This document shows positions 46,828 through 55,253 of a DNA stretch of 64,000 bases, in pieces (the stretch's first letter is position 1; each line of letters starts with the position of its first letter). The notes beneath the pieces were generated by a model, which saw only the letters and a list, made by a program, of their open reading frames with translations, searched no databases and was not told the DNA's origin. This DNA comes from Rhodophyticola porphyridii (GTDB lineage Bacteria > Pseudomonadota > Alphaproteobacteria > Rhodobacterales > Rhodobacteraceae). The position numbers were made by a program, and so were the translations under genes. The stretch spans positions 124,001-188,000 of the forward strand of contig NZ_RCNT01000008.1 of NCBI RefSeq assembly GCF_003688285.1. The letters are read 5' to 3'.

Positions 46828-47513
46828 CGCATCCCCCAGATCGCGGACAGCGCCTGCGGCAGAGCCGCGAAATCCGGCAGGATCTCGGTTGCACCCGCCG
46901 CGTGCAGCGCATCGCCCGCGTGATACCCCCAACCCACCCCGATCGCGTGAATGCCACCTGCGCGGCCCATCTCGATATCGTAAGTGGTATCGCCCAGGAT
47001 AACCGCATTTTCCGGGGCCACACCGGTATCGCCGAGACATGTCAACACCATCGAGGGGTGCGGTTTCGACGGGTGATCATCTGCGACCTGCACAGTATGA
47101 AACAAAGGTCCGAACCCATGCAGATCGAACAGGTGATCCAGACCGCGCCGGGATTTGCCGGTGGCCACACCCAGCAAGACATCCTCCCGCGCGGCCAGCG
47201 CATGCAACGCCTCCATCGCGCCCGGGAACAGCGGGGATTGGGCCGCCTGATTGCCTGACCGGCGCAGCGCCGCGAAGCTGTCCTTGTAGGCTTCGACCAA
47301 TCGCGCATTCAGCCCATCGGGGGCGTCGGGCACCAGCCGCGCCATTGCCTCCGGCAGGGACAACCCGACAATCGACAACGTTGCCTCGCGGCCTGGCGGG
47401 GCCATCTCCAAAGCCTCGAATGCCCAGGTCATGGAAGCAAGGATATGCGCCTGGCTGTCGACCAGAGTGCCATCGACATCGAAGATCACCAGTTTCGGGG
47501 CCGCGCCGGTCAC
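46824..47513 (-). CDS. HAD-IA family phosphatase
   Basis: 229 residues, starting at a GTG at 47513: a GAGGAGG lies upstream and the GTGA overlaps the previous gene's stop, so this start is well supported. HAD motifs are VIFDVDGTLVDS (nucleophile Asp), GVATGKSRRG (motif II), and PSKPHPSM with VILGDTTYDIEMG (motifs III/IV). Phosphoglycolate phosphatase-like. Substrate not determined. Coupled by 4-bp overlaps to its neighbours on both sides. Confidence 0.9.
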   Translation of the reverse strand: MTGAAPKLVIFDVDGTLVDSQAHILASMTWAFEALEMAPPGREATLSIVGLSLPEAMARLVPDAPDGLNARLVEAYKDSFAALRRSGNQAAQSPLFPGAMEALHALAAREDVLLGVATGKSRRGLDHLFDLHGFGPLFHTVQVADDHPSKPHPSMVLTCLGDTGVAPENAVILGDTTYDIEMGRAGGIHAIGVGWGYHAGDALHAAGATEILPDFAALPQALSAIWGMR

Positions 47514-48559
47514 GAAGCGCCCTCCTCGAACGGGTCGGCGGGCACGTCGCGGGCGTCCCAGCCGAGCGTCTCCCATGTCCGCGCCATATGGTCGGGCAAC
47601 GGCGCGACAAGGTTCAGCCGCGCGCCGGTCATCGGATGGGTCAGCGCAAGGGAGCGGGCATGCAGATGCAGCTTCCGGCTGATCTCTCCGCCAAGCTGCG
47701 CGCCCCAGCCATCGCCCAGATTTTCCTGGCCGCTGCCCCCGTACTTCCCATCGCCGATCACCGGGTGCCCGATCTCGGCCATATGGGCGCGCAACTGATG
47801 GGTACGTCCGGTCACCGGCACCATCGCGACCCAGGCGGCGCGGGTGCCCAGATTGCTCAACACCGCATAATCGGTGGTCGCCCGCTTGGCCCCTGGCGTC
47901 GCGTCCAAATCACCGGGGTGCAGGCACAGCATCTTCTCGCCCTCGCCGCCTTTTCCATGGCCGGGCGCCTTCACCAGGCCGAACTTGATCGTGCCCATGC
48001 GCGGCAAGGGCGCGCCAGCCACGGCGGCCCAATAGATCTTCCGCGTATCCCGGGCCCGAAACGCCTTAGTGAGAGCGGCGGCCGCCTGCCGGGTACGGGC
48101 CAGAAGCAGAATGCCGGATGTATCCTTGTCCAGCCGATGCACCAGCCTCGGCTTGTCGTCGAAGCCGAACCGCAATGCCTCGGAAAGCCCGTCCACGTGC
48201 CGGGTCTGTTTGCTTCCGCCCTGCGACGGCAAACCGGGCGGCTTGTTCAGGGCGATCAGATGGTCGTCCCGGTAAAGCACCGCGGCACGGATCATCTCCG
48301 CATCGGCGTCCGAGACCGTCATGTGGGCGATCGCGGGCGCGGGCGCGGCCTGATCCGGCAGCGGCGGGATGCGCACCTTCTGCCCGGCTTCGATGCGCGT
48401 CGCGGGCTTCACGCGGCCACCATCCACGCGGATTTCGCCCTTTCGGCACATCTTTTCGATACGTCCCTGACTGATCTGCGGAAACTGACGCCGAAACCAG
48501 CGATCCAGACGTTGATCGCCGTCACCCGACGCCACCTCAAGGGTTTGCACGCCGCTCAT
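47510..48559 (-). CDS. RluA-family 23S rRNA pseudouridine synthase
   Basis: 349 residues from MSGVQTLEV, whose ATG overlaps the crcB stop (ATGA). N-terminal S4 domain (RLDRWFRRQFPQISQGRIEKMCRKGEIRVDGGRV), then the catalytic domain with HRLDKDTSGILLLA (catalytic Asp), RKIYWAAV, and GRTHQLRAHMAEIGHPVIGD. Likely RluC-like (U955/2504/2580 of 23S rRNA), but assignment to RluC rather than RluD rests on family similarity only. Confidence 0.9.
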   Translation of the reverse strand: MSGVQTLEVASGDGDQRLDRWFRRQFPQISQGRIEKMCRKGEIRVDGGRVKPATRIEAGQKVRIPPLPDQAAPAPAIAHMTVSDADAEMIRAAVLYRDDHLIALNKPPGLPSQGGSKQTRHVDGLSEALRFGFDDKPRLVHRLDKDTSGILLLARTRQAAAALTKAFRARDTRKIYWAAVAGAPLPRMGTIKFGLVKAPGHGKGGEGEKMLCLHPGDLDATPGAKRATTDYAVLSNLGTRAAWVAMVPVTGRTHQLRAHMAEIGHPVIGDGKYGGSGQENLGDGWGAQLGGEISRKLHLHARSLALTHPMTGARLNLVAPLPDHMARTWETLGWDARDVPADPFEEGAS

Positions 48560-48936
48560 GTGAATATCCCCCGCGCGAGCCAAAGGCCAAGAACCAACCC
48601 GAGGATCGAGAAACCCACCGACGCAAGCACGTAGATTGCCGCGGAGATCATCTCGCCCCGCTCATACAGTGTGACCGCTTCCAGCGAGAAGGCCGAGAAT
48701 GTCGTGAACCCGCCCAGAAACCCGGTCACCACGAGCGGCGACAGATGGGTCAGCCCGCGATGGGCCGCGGCGACCACAAAGAGGCCCATCAGAAACGAAC
48801 CCAGAATATTGACGGTGATTATCGCATAGGGGAAAGACGTATGTCCGACGATCCGGACCATGCCCAAACCCGTCAGATAGCGCAGAACCGCCCCCGCCGC
48901 GCCGCCAAGGGCCACCTGAAAAACCGCTGTCATCAT
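48556..48936 (-). CDS. crcB: Fluoride efflux channel CrcB
   Basis: About 126 residues from MMTAVFQVALGG. An in-frame TTG at 48972 overlaps the rarA stop and would add 12 residues. Four transmembrane helices and the Fluc motif GGAAGAVLRY, then NILGSFLMG and GFLGGFTTFSAFSLEAV with the pore Phe residues. Exports fluoride. No fluoride riboswitch is seen, and the gene is within an operon rather than at its head. Confidence 0.92.
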   Translation of the reverse strand: MMTAVFQVALGGAAGAVLRYLTGLGMVRIVGHTSFPYAIITVNILGSFLMGLFVVAAAHRGLTHLSPLVVTGFLGGFTTFSAFSLEAVTLYERGEMISAAIYVLASVGFSILGLVLGLWLARGIFT

Positions 48937-48968
48937 GGGGCGGGGTTTCGGGCCTGCGGGTCGCGATG

Positions 48969-50285
48969 TCAACTGTGCTGACGTTCCGCCCGCAGCTTGT
49001 TGAAATAGGCAAGCCGCTTGGCCAGTTCGCGTTCATAGCCACGTTGGACGGGCTGGTAGAATTGCGCGCGCCCCATATGGTCGGGAAAGTAGTTCTGCCC
49101 TGAAAACCCGTCCTTGGCATCGTGGTCGTAATCGTATCCGGCCCCATAGCCCTGATCCTTCATCAGGCCCGTGGGGGCATTCAGGATATGTTTGGGCGGC
49201 GGCGTCGAGCCGGTGGATTTCGCCGATTTGCGGGCATCTTTGTATGCGGTGTAGGCCGCGTTCGATTTCGGGGCGAGTGCCAGGTAGAGCACCGCCTGCG
49301 CGAGGGCCAACTCCCCCTCCGGCGAGCCGAGTCTTTCATAGGTTTCCCACGCATCCAGACAGACCCGTTGCGCCTGCGGTTCTGCCAGACCGATATCCTC
49401 CACCGCCATCCGGGTGATGCGACGCGCCAGATAGCGCGGGTCTTCGCCGCCTTCCAGCATCCGGGCCAACCAGTAAAGGCTGGCATCCGGGTCAGAGCCG
49501 CGAACCGATTTGTGCAAGGCCGAGATGAGATTGTAATGGGCATCGCCGGATTTGTCGTACTGCGCGGCGCGGCGCGACAGCCGCGCACCGAGGGCAGGCG
49601 TGTCAAGCGGATGCTCCGGCTTCCAGGCCGCCACCTGTTCGACAAGGTTCAGCAAGGCCCGCCCATCGCCATCGGCCATCTCACGCAAAGCGACCCGCGC
49701 GTCCGATGTGAGCGGGAGCTTGCAGTCCAGTTCGGTCTCGGCCCGAAACACAAGCTGCTCCAGTTCCGCGTCTTCAAGCCTTTGCAGAACCAGAACCTGC
49801 GCCCGGCTCAAAAGGGCGGCGTTCAGTTCGAAGGACGGGTTCTCCGTGGTGGCACCGACCAGAAGGATGGTGCCATCTTCCATATGCGGCAGAAACCCGT
49901 CCTGCTGTGCCTTGTTGAATCGGTGGATCTCGTCCACGAAGAGCAGGGTGCCGCGCCCGTTGGCATGGCGCATCTTGGCCGCCTCGAACACTTTGCGAAG
50001 CTCCGGCACGCCGGTGAAAATGGCGCTTATCTGAACGAAATGGAGGTCGGTTTCATCGGCCAGAAGGCGGGCGATCGTGGTCTTGCCGACGCCCGGCGGC
50101 CCCCAGAAAACCAGCGATGACAGGGCGCCACTGTCGAGCATTGTCCGCAGGCTGCCCTCGGGTCCCAGAAGATGGGATTGACCGATGACGTCTTCCAGAT
50201 TGCGAGGTCTCAGCCGGTCCGCGAGCGGGCGAGGCCCGGCGGACGCGGGCGCATTGGGTGCGGCGGTATCAAATAAGTCGGCCAT
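48969..50285 (-). CDS. rarA: Replication-associated recombination protein A (RarA/MgsA)
   Basis: 438 residues. AAA+ clamp-loader-like ATPase: Walker [11 protein letters not shown] at about 61-70, Walker [17 protein letters not shown], sensor 1 [10 protein letters not shown], then the tetramerisation domain and C-terminal MgsA_C ([26 protein letters not shown]). It acts at stalled replication forks. First gene of the leftward operon that follows with crcB. Confidence 0.95.
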   Translation of the reverse strand: MADLFDTAAPNAPASAGPRPLADRLRPRNLEDVIGQSHLLGPEGSLRTMLDSGALSSLVFWGPPGVGKTTIARLLADETDLHFVQISAIFTGVPELRKVFEAAKMRHANGRGTLLFVDEIHRFNKAQQDGFLPHMEDGTILLVGATTENPSFELNAALLSRAQVLVLQRLEDAELEQLVFRAETELDCKLPLTSDARVALREMADGDGRALLNLVEQVAAWKPEHPLDTPALGARLSRRAAQYDKSGDAHYNLISALHKSVRGSDPDASLYWLARMLEGGEDPRYLARRITRMAVEDIGLAEPQAQRVCLDAWETYERLGSPEGELALAQAVLYLALAPKSNAAYTAYKDARKSAKSTGSTPPPKHILNAPTGLMKDQGYGAGYDYDHDAKDGFSGQNYFPDHMGRAQFYQPVQRGYERELAKRLAYFNKLRAERQHS

Positions 50286-50368
50286 ACCCCATATCTAAGG
50301 GGACGGCGGGCGAGTGCATAGACCCCGCCCGTCGCGATCGTGTGCGTGCAATGAAGATACAATCCATC

Positions 50369-50956
50369 TCAATGCATCTTTGAGGCCATCGAGACGAAAT
50401 AGCAGCGATGGGCGACGCCGCCGATCTTCAGCAAGGGGCCGCCGGGTTCCATCGTGATCCCGAGGCGGCGACCCAGTCGCGGAATACCGATCGGCAGCAG
50501 CCCCAGAAGTGTGGTGGCTCCCAACGCTCTTGCAGATCGCACCATATGGCCCATCAGCGACATCTGCACCTCGCGCCGTATGTCCGTGCTGACCCCCTCG
50601 GCAACGAACAGACGGTTTGCATCCCATATATGCGGTGCGATGGGTGCGGGCTCGTCCAGCAGGTTGGAGGGGATTTCCTCCAGCAAGCCGCGCTGCGCAT
50701 CGCGCACCATGTAGCTGTAAATGCCGCAACGCGCGGTGGTCGGCGTCAGACGGACTCCGGCAAGAACCTTGCCACCTTCATGTACGCAGACCCACCTGCT
50801 TTGCGGCGTGTCATACTGATCGAACTCCATCCCGTTGGCACTGGGCAGATCCCAATGCATATGGTCGATAAAGGTCGAGTGCCTTGCACGAAGCATGTTC
50901 GCAAAGAGCGGCCCATGCCGATGCATGTTGTTGAAAGAGAGGGTCGTAGACTGCAT
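50369..50956 (-). CDS. Acyl-homoserine-lactone synthase (LuxI family)
   Basis: 195 residues, with a strong AAGGAGG 7 nt before the ATG. The LuxI catalytic core residues are present: Arg25 and Phe29 in RARHSTF, Trp35, Asp46 and Asp49 in EFDQYD, Arg69 in GVRLTP, and WDANRLFVAE at about 111-120. It makes an N-acyl-homoserine lactone from SAM and an acyl-ACP; the acyl chain cannot be read from sequence. It lies 80 nt after luxR in the same direction, so it is probably transcribed with it. Confidence 0.94.
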   Translation of the reverse strand: MQSTTLSFNNMHRHGPLFANMLRARHSTFIDHMHWDLPSANGMEFDQYDTPQSRWVCVHEGGKVLAGVRLTPTTARCGIYSYMVRDAQRGLLEEIPSNLLDEPAPIAPHIWDANRLFVAEGVSTDIRREVQMSLMGHMVRSARALGATTLLGLLPIGIPRLGRRLGITMEPGGPLLKIGGVAHRCYFVSMASKMH

Positions 50957-51036
50957 AGGTCGGCCTCCTTAGGGTTCGAGTGAAAAACCTCGTTCGCGGA
51001 GGAGTATTCCAGCGGCGCACCATTATCCTAACCCCC

Positions 51037-51648
51037 TCAGATCAAGCCATATTCCCGTGCCCGCTGAACCGCTTCGGCCGTCGTACGGGCCATAAGCTTC
51101 TGGCGGGCAGAGGTCAGGCGTGCCTTGAAGGCACTTTCGGATATGCCAAGTTTGGCTGCGGCGGCTGCATGGCGGTCCCCATCCGCGATACATCTCAAAG
51201 CTTCGATCTGCGCCTTGGACAAGCGTGTCGGCGGCACAGACAGATCGTGCATGCGTTGCACGATCCGATGCACGTATTCCATTTCCTCCTCTGTATATTC
51301 GCGGTCGCCCCTAGCAGCCCCAGCTATGGTCCGCGAAGATAACGGGCCGATCGAACAGATCATCCCGTAGTGCATTCCGTACTCACCCGCCTCTTTAAGA
51401 ATTCCAAACGGGTCCGGAAGGCCGATCTGGCTCCAGCGGCGGGTTCCCGTATGGCTCAGCCCCCAGGCCAGGGTCGGATCCCTCAGCCCGTAAACTTTCG
51501 CTGTATATATCTCCTGCCATTCCTCGGGATATGTGTTCACCATGATCAACGGTGAGACATAACGAATATGCAATCCGACCGCGTAGCCGCCCGGCGTCGC
51601 CAGGGCGAGCTCATGTAGAAGCAGATCGAGGGCAGGTGTTTTTGACAT
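51037..51648 (-). CDS. LuxR-family quorum-sensing transcriptional regulator
   Basis: 203 residues. An N-terminal autoinducer-binding domain (EEWQEIYTAKVYGLRDPTLAWGL, with the conserved Trp, Tyr and Asp of the AHL pocket, and RRWSQIGLPDP) is followed by a C-terminal LuxR-type HTH (LSKAQIEALRCIADGDRHAAAAAKLGISESAFKARLTSARQKL, ending EYGLI). It should bind the AHL made by the adjacent synthase. A promoter-like pair and a perfect palindrome sit just upstream. Confidence 0.93.
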   Translation of the reverse strand: MSKTPALDLLLHELALATPGGYAVGLHIRYVSPLIMVNTYPEEWQEIYTAKVYGLRDPTLAWGLSHTGTRRWSQIGLPDPFGILKEAGEYGMHYGMICSIGPLSSRTIAGAARGDREYTEEEMEYVHRIVQRMHDLSVPPTRLSKAQIEALRCIADGDRHAAAAAKLGISESAFKARLTSARQKLMARTTAEAVQRAREYGLI

Positions 51649-51658
51649 GGTTCCAGCG

Positions 51659-51674
51659 AAAAGACATGTCTTTT
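51659..51674. promoter_or_regulatory. Perfect 16-bp palindrome at the luxR start region
   Basis: AAAAGACATGTCTTTT is identical on both strands, 11 bp upstream of the luxR ATG. It overlaps the 3' edge of the predicted -10 (51673-51678) and the transcription start. It could be an operator for a dimeric repressor, or a hairpin around the ribosome binding region. Confidence 0.6.
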
Positions 51675-51701
51675 TAGATAGGTTGCCAGAAAGTCGGTCA
51701 A
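51673..51701 (-). promoter_or_regulatory. Putative sigma-70 promoter of luxR
   Basis: On the minus strand TTGACC (51701-51696), a 17-bp spacer, then TCTAAA (51678-51673). The -35 matches 5/6 and the -10 4/6. The implied start is about 17 nt before the luxR ATG. Confidence 0.55.
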
Positions 51702-51710
51702 CCTTAAAAT
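51683..51710 (+). promoter_or_regulatory. Putative promoter of the small divergent gene
   Basis: On the plus strand TTGCCA (51683-51688), a 16-bp spacer, then TAAAAT (51705-51710), each 5/6 to consensus. The start would be near 51717, about 22 nt before the ATG at 51739. Confidence 0.6.
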
Positions 51711-51738
51711 GTTAACGGTATGAGTATAGGTGTCCGTG

Positions 51739-51906
51739 ATGTCTAAAAAGATCGACCCGGATCTTTTTGCACGATTGATGGGTTTGCCGCAGCCGGCGCG
51801 TAATGATCTGCTAGAGTTTTTAGGTGAAACCCCGGTTGCCGAGGCCGAATTGGAGCGTTTAATTGAAGACGCTGCCAATAAGGGCGGCCCGCTGAAACCC
51901 ACTTAA
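51739..51906 (+). CDS. Small unrecognised 55-residue protein divergent from luxR
   Basis: ATG at 51739 with a TAGGTG about 6 nt before it. The protein begins MSKKIDPDLFARLMGLPQPA, and its second half has helix-like acidic ELERLIEDAANKGG, ending PLKPT. No signal peptide or membrane helix; likely small and alpha-helical. It has its own promoter-like sequence, ribosome binding site and a perfect terminator 5 nt past the stop, so it looks like a complete transcription unit. Codons such as TTT, TTA and ATT make it more AT-rich than the neighbouring ribosomal genes. Codons 3-10 also carry a 9-bp hairpin. I do not recognise any family. Confidence 0.55.
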   Translation: MSKKIDPDLFARLMGLPQPARNDLLEFLGETPVAEAELERLIEDAANKGGPLKPT

Positions 51907-51911
51907 ATGAA

Positions 51912-51942
51912 GAAACCCCGCCTTCCGGCGGGGTTTCGATTT
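51912..51942. terminator. Bidirectional intrinsic terminator
   Basis: GAAACCCCGCC (51912-51922) pairs perfectly with GGCGGGGTTTC (51927-51937) around a 4-nt loop, followed by GATTTTT on the plus strand and, on the minus strand, TTCATTT. It ends the small plus-strand gene and also the long leftward ribosomal operon after rplQ. Confidence 0.9.
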
Positions 51943-51968
51943 TTCGAAACTGTGTTCGAAATGTGTCG

Positions 51969-52388
51969 TCAGTCGTCGGCAAGCTCTTCTGCATCGATTC
52001 GCGCGCGGTCTCCGGCACCCTTGGCCTCCACATCGCGGTCGACAAATTCGATGATCGCCATCGGGGCCATATCGCCATAGCGGAACCCGGCTTTCATAAC
52101 CCGGACATAACCGCCCTGACGCTCCGCGTAGCGCGGCCCAAGAACATCAAAAAGTTTTGCCACATAGGCATCCTGCTTCAACTGGCTCGCGGCCTGGCGG
52201 CGGGCATGCAGATCGCCGCGTTTACCAAGCGTGATCAGCTTCTCGATGATCGGCCGCAATTCCTTGGCTTTTGGCAGGGTTGTCTTGATCTGCTCATGTT
52301 CGATGAGCGAGCCGGCCATATTCGCAAACAATGCCTTGCGGTGTTCATGAGTGCGATTCAGGCGGCGGTAGCCTCTTGCGTGACGCAT
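51969..52388 (-). CDS. rplQ: 50S ribosomal protein L17
   Basis: 139 residues, with the C-terminal extension ([17 protein letters not shown]) usual in alphaproteobacteria. Core motifs are [46 protein letters not shown]. It is a large-subunit protein near the exit tunnel and the last gene of the alpha operon, 123 nt after rpoA and before a strong terminator. Confidence 0.97.
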   Translation of the reverse strand: MRHARGYRRLNRTHEHRKALFANMAGSLIEHEQIKTTLPKAKELRPIIEKLITLGKRGDLHARRQAASQLKQDAYVAKLFDVLGPRYAERQGGYVRVMKAGFRYGDMAPMAIIEFVDRDVEAKGAGDRARIDAEELADD

Positions 52389-52511
52389 GGGTTGGTCTCC
52401 TTACATTTTGCTTTGTCCGGGGATCCGTGCGTGCGGATCCCTCACCTATTGGGGCACTGCGCCCGGGTCGTGATTGGCGGAAAGGTGGGCGATACCCGCC
52501 CACCTGAACCG

Positions 52512-53528
52512 TCAGAAGTTGTCTTCGTATTTCTTGGCCAGATCTTCGATATTATCCGGCGGCCAGTCGATGATATCCATACCCAGATGCAGACCCATGC
52601 CCGACAGGACTTCCTTGATCTCGTTCAGGGATTTGCGGCCGAAATTGGGGGTCCGCAGCATCTCGGCTTCGGTTTTCTGGATAAGATCGCCGATATAGAC
52701 GATGTTGTCGTTCTTCAGGCAGTTCGCGGAACGCACCGACAGCTCCAGTTCGTCCACCTTCTTCAGCAGAAGCGGGTTGAACTCCAGATCGTCTTCGTCA
52801 TCCTGACGCGACGCGCTTTCGGGTTCGTCGAAATTCACGAAAATCGACAGTTGGTCCTGAAGAATGCGCGCGGCATAGGCCACCGCATCGTCGGGCGTGA
52901 CCGATCCGTCGGTTTCCAGCTTCAGCGTCAGCTTGTCGTAGTCAAGCACCTGCCCCTCGCGGGTCGGCTGCACGTCATAGCTGACCTTCTTGACCGGCGA
53001 ATAGATCGCATCGATCGGGATCAACCCGATCGGCGCATCCTCGGGCCGGTTCTTATCAGCGGCGACATAGCCCTTGCCGGTGCTGATCGTCAGCTCCATG
53101 AACAGATCCGCACCATCATCCAGATGGCAGATCACATGCTCCTTGTTGAGCACTTCGATGCCGGCGGTTTCGCTAATATCTCCGGCTGTCACGACCTTGG
53201 GGCCCTTGGCCGAGATCGACACACGTTTCGGCCCATCGGCCTCCATCCGGATCGCAACGCCCTTGAGGTTCAGAACCACATCCGTCACGTCTTCGCGGAC
53301 TCCGGCAATGGAGGAAAACTCATGCAGTACATTGTCGATCTGGACCGACGTGATCGACGCGCCCTGCAACGAGCTCATCAGCACGCGGCGCAGCGCATTG
53401 CCAAGCGTCAGGCCAAAGCCACGCTCCAGCGGTTCGGCCACGACAGTTGCCTGACGCGCGGGTTCATTGCCCGGGTTCACAACCAACTGTGTGGGCTTGA
53501 TAAGTTCTTGCCAATTCTTATGGATCAT
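52512..53528 (-). CDS. rpoA: DNA-directed RNA polymerase subunit alpha
   Basis: 338 residues from [15 protein letters not shown]-terminal dimerisation/assembly domain ([31 protein letters not shown]), then the C-terminal domain that contacts UP elements and regulators ([49 protein letters not shown]). The frame opens upstream at 53612, but that extension is not conserved. It sits between rpsK and rplQ as in all alphaproteobacteria. Confidence 0.98.
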   Translation of the reverse strand: MIHKNWQELIKPTQLVVNPGNEPARQATVVAEPLERGFGLTLGNALRRVLMSSLQGASITSVQIDNVLHEFSSIAGVREDVTDVVLNLKGVAIRMEADGPKRVSISAKGPKVVTAGDISETAGIEVLNKEHVICHLDDGADLFMELTISTGKGYVAADKNRPEDAPIGLIPIDAIYSPVKKVSYDVQPTREGQVLDYDKLTLKLETDGSVTPDDAVAYAARILQDQLSIFVNFDEPESASRQDDEDDLEFNPLLLKKVDELELSVRSANCLKNDNIVYIGDLIQKTEAEMLRTPNFGRKSLNEIKEVLSGMGLHLGMDIIDWPPDNIEDLAKKYEDNF

Positions 53529-53641
53529 GGTGTCGCCTCCATTCTTGTTCAGAGCCTGGATCCGTGGCCCCGAACGCTCGAGGATCAAAAATGACGGCAA
53601 CGGGCCACGCATAAACGCAGCCCGTCGCGAAATAACCTAAC

Positions 53642-54031
53642 TTACACGCGGCGGCGTTTCGGCGGGCGGCACCCGTTATGGGCCATCGGAGTCACGTCGC
53701 GAATGGACGTGATCGAAAAGCCAACGGCCGCAAGGGCGCGCAATGCGCTTTCACGGCCCGAACCGGGGCCCTGCACTTCGACCTCAAGGGTCTTCACGCC
53801 GTGTTCCTGCGCCTTCTTGCCCGCGTCTTCCGCTGCCATCTGGGCTGCGTAAGGCGTGGATTTCCGGCTGCCCTTGAAGCCCATCGTTCCGGCCGAAGAC
53901 CATGCAATCGCATTGCCCTGCACGTCGGAGATCAGGATCTTGGTGTTGTTGAACGAACTGTTCACATGCGCCACCCCTGCGGCGATGTTCTTGCGTTCCT
54001 TGCGCTTGGTGCGCGTCTTGTCCCGTGCCAT
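53642..54031 (-). CDS. rpsK: 30S ribosomal protein S11
   Basis: 129 residues. Basic N-terminus, then [46 protein letters not shown] and the C-terminal [18 protein letters not shown], all standard. Platform protein of the small subunit. 12 nt after rpsM and before rpoA. Confidence 0.98.
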   Translation of the reverse strand: MARDKTRTKRKERKNIAAGVAHVNSSFNNTKILISDVQGNAIAWSSAGTMGFKGSRKSTPYAAQMAAEDAGKKAQEHGVKTLEVEVQGPGSGRESALRALAAVGFSITSIRDVTPMAHNGCRPPKRRRV

Positions 54032-54043
54032 CGATCTGCCCCC

Positions 54044-54412
54044 TTACTTCTTCTTGCCGGCAATGGCCTTCGCGGGGCCTTTGCGGGTACGAGCGTTGGT
54101 GTGGGTCCGCTGACCGCGCACGGGCAGGTTGCGGCGATGGCGCAGGCCGCGATAGCAGCCCAGGTCCATCAGACGCTTGATGTTCATTTGCGTATCACGA
54201 CGCAGGTCACCCTCAACGGTGAAATTTGCGTCGATATGCTCCCGGATCTGCAGAACTTCCGCATCGGAAAGCTCATTGACCCGGCGTGCAGTGTCGATAC
54301 CGACAGCTTCGCAGATCTGCGTCGCGGAGCTGTGGCCAATTCCTGTGATATAAGTCAGCGCGATGGGAACGCGCTTTGCGGTTGGGATGTTCACCCCGGC
54401 AATACGTGCCAC
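54044..54412 (-). CDS. rpsM: 30S ribosomal protein S13
   Basis: 122 residues. [26 protein letters not shown] opens a helix-hairpin and coiled region, followed by [30 protein letters not shown], the basic tail that reaches the tRNAs in the head. Starts the alpha operon part after adk; the 193-bp gap to adk may hold an internal promoter, but I could not assign one. Confidence 0.98.
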   Translation of the reverse strand: MARIAGVNIPTAKRVPIALTYITGIGHSSATQICEAVGIDTARRVNELSDAEVLQIREHIDANFTVEGDLRRDTQMNIKRLMDLGCYRGLRHRRNLPVRGQRTHTNARTRKGPAKAIAGKKK

Positions 54413-54605
54413 GTATCTAGATCCTTCTTCGTTGCGGTTCCGTTGTTCCAGAACCTTTTTTCACAACATAAGGCCCGAGGATATGGTCCTGCGGGCCCTG
54501 TCATATCTGGTCGAGGGTTTCGAGGTCTGATTCCCCGCCGCACCTCACGATTCCCTAAAGGAAGGCTTGCAGTTAGGACCTTTTAAACCTGCCGTCAAGA
54601 GCCGG

Positions 54606-55253
54606 TCAGGCCCTGTCAAGCATTTCCTTGATCGATGCCGCGACTTCATCGATCTCGCCCAAACCCGGCACCCATCTGAGCTGCCCTTTGGCGTGGTAAT
54701 ACCCGATGAGGGGAGAGGTCTTCTTGTAGTATTCCATCAGCCGCGTCTTGAGGCTTTCCTCGTTGTCGTCGGCCCGGCGCCTGAAATCGGACGCGCCGCA
54801 ATTGCGGCACTTGCCGTCCGCCGGGATCGGGCTGGTGATGTCGTTATAGACCTCGCCGCAATTCCCGCAGGTCGACCTTGCGGTGATGCGCGCCACCAAC
54901 GCGTCGTCATTGACTTCCATGGCAACGACATGGTCCAGGCTCTGCCCGTTGCGCTCAAGCAGGTCCGCCAGCGCATCGGCCTGGGCGAGGGTCCGCGGGA
55001 ACCCGTCGAAAATCACGCCGCCACCGATATCACCGCGAAGTCTCTCTTCGATCAGGCCGATGACGATCTCATCCGTCACCAGCTCGCCCGCATCCATGAT
55101 TGCGGCCACGCGCTTGCCCATTTCCGTACCAGAGACACGGGCCTCACGCAGCATATCCCCGGTGCTCAGCTGCACCATGCCGCGTTCTTCCACCAACCGG
55201 CGGGCCTGCGTCCCCTTGCCGGCGCCCGGCGGCCCCAGAAGTATGATGTTCAT
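54606..55253 (-). CDS. adk: Adenylate kinase
   Basis: 215 residues, long-LID form. P-loop GPPGAGKGT at 7-15, and FDGFPRT (NMP-binding). The LID has four Cys (129, 132, 149, 152; CGNC and CRNC), predicted to bind structural zinc as in Gram-positive and many alphaproteobacterial enzymes. Equilibrates ATP+AMP with 2 ADP. The ATG overlaps the secY stop by 4 bp, so translation is coupled. Confidence 0.97.
   Translation of the reverse strand: MNIILLGPPGAGKGTQARRLVEERGMVQLSTGDMLREARVSGTEMGKRVAAIMDAGELVTDEIVIGLIEERLRGDIGGGVIFDGFPRTLAQADALADLLERNGQSLDHVVAMEVNDDALVARITARSTCGNCGEVYNDITSPIPADGKCRNCGASDFRRRADDNEESLKTRLMEYYKKTSPLIGYYHAKGQLRWVPGLGEIDEVAASIKEMLDRA

Noticed and set aside
48556-48972. Fluoride riboswitch for crcB
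   Set aside because: crcB directly follows and nearly overlaps rarA, leaving no room for an aptamer.
50957-51036. lux box in the luxR-luxI gap
   Set aside because: No 18-20 bp dyad with CTG...CAG-type ends could be found; luxI is probably read from the luxR promoter.
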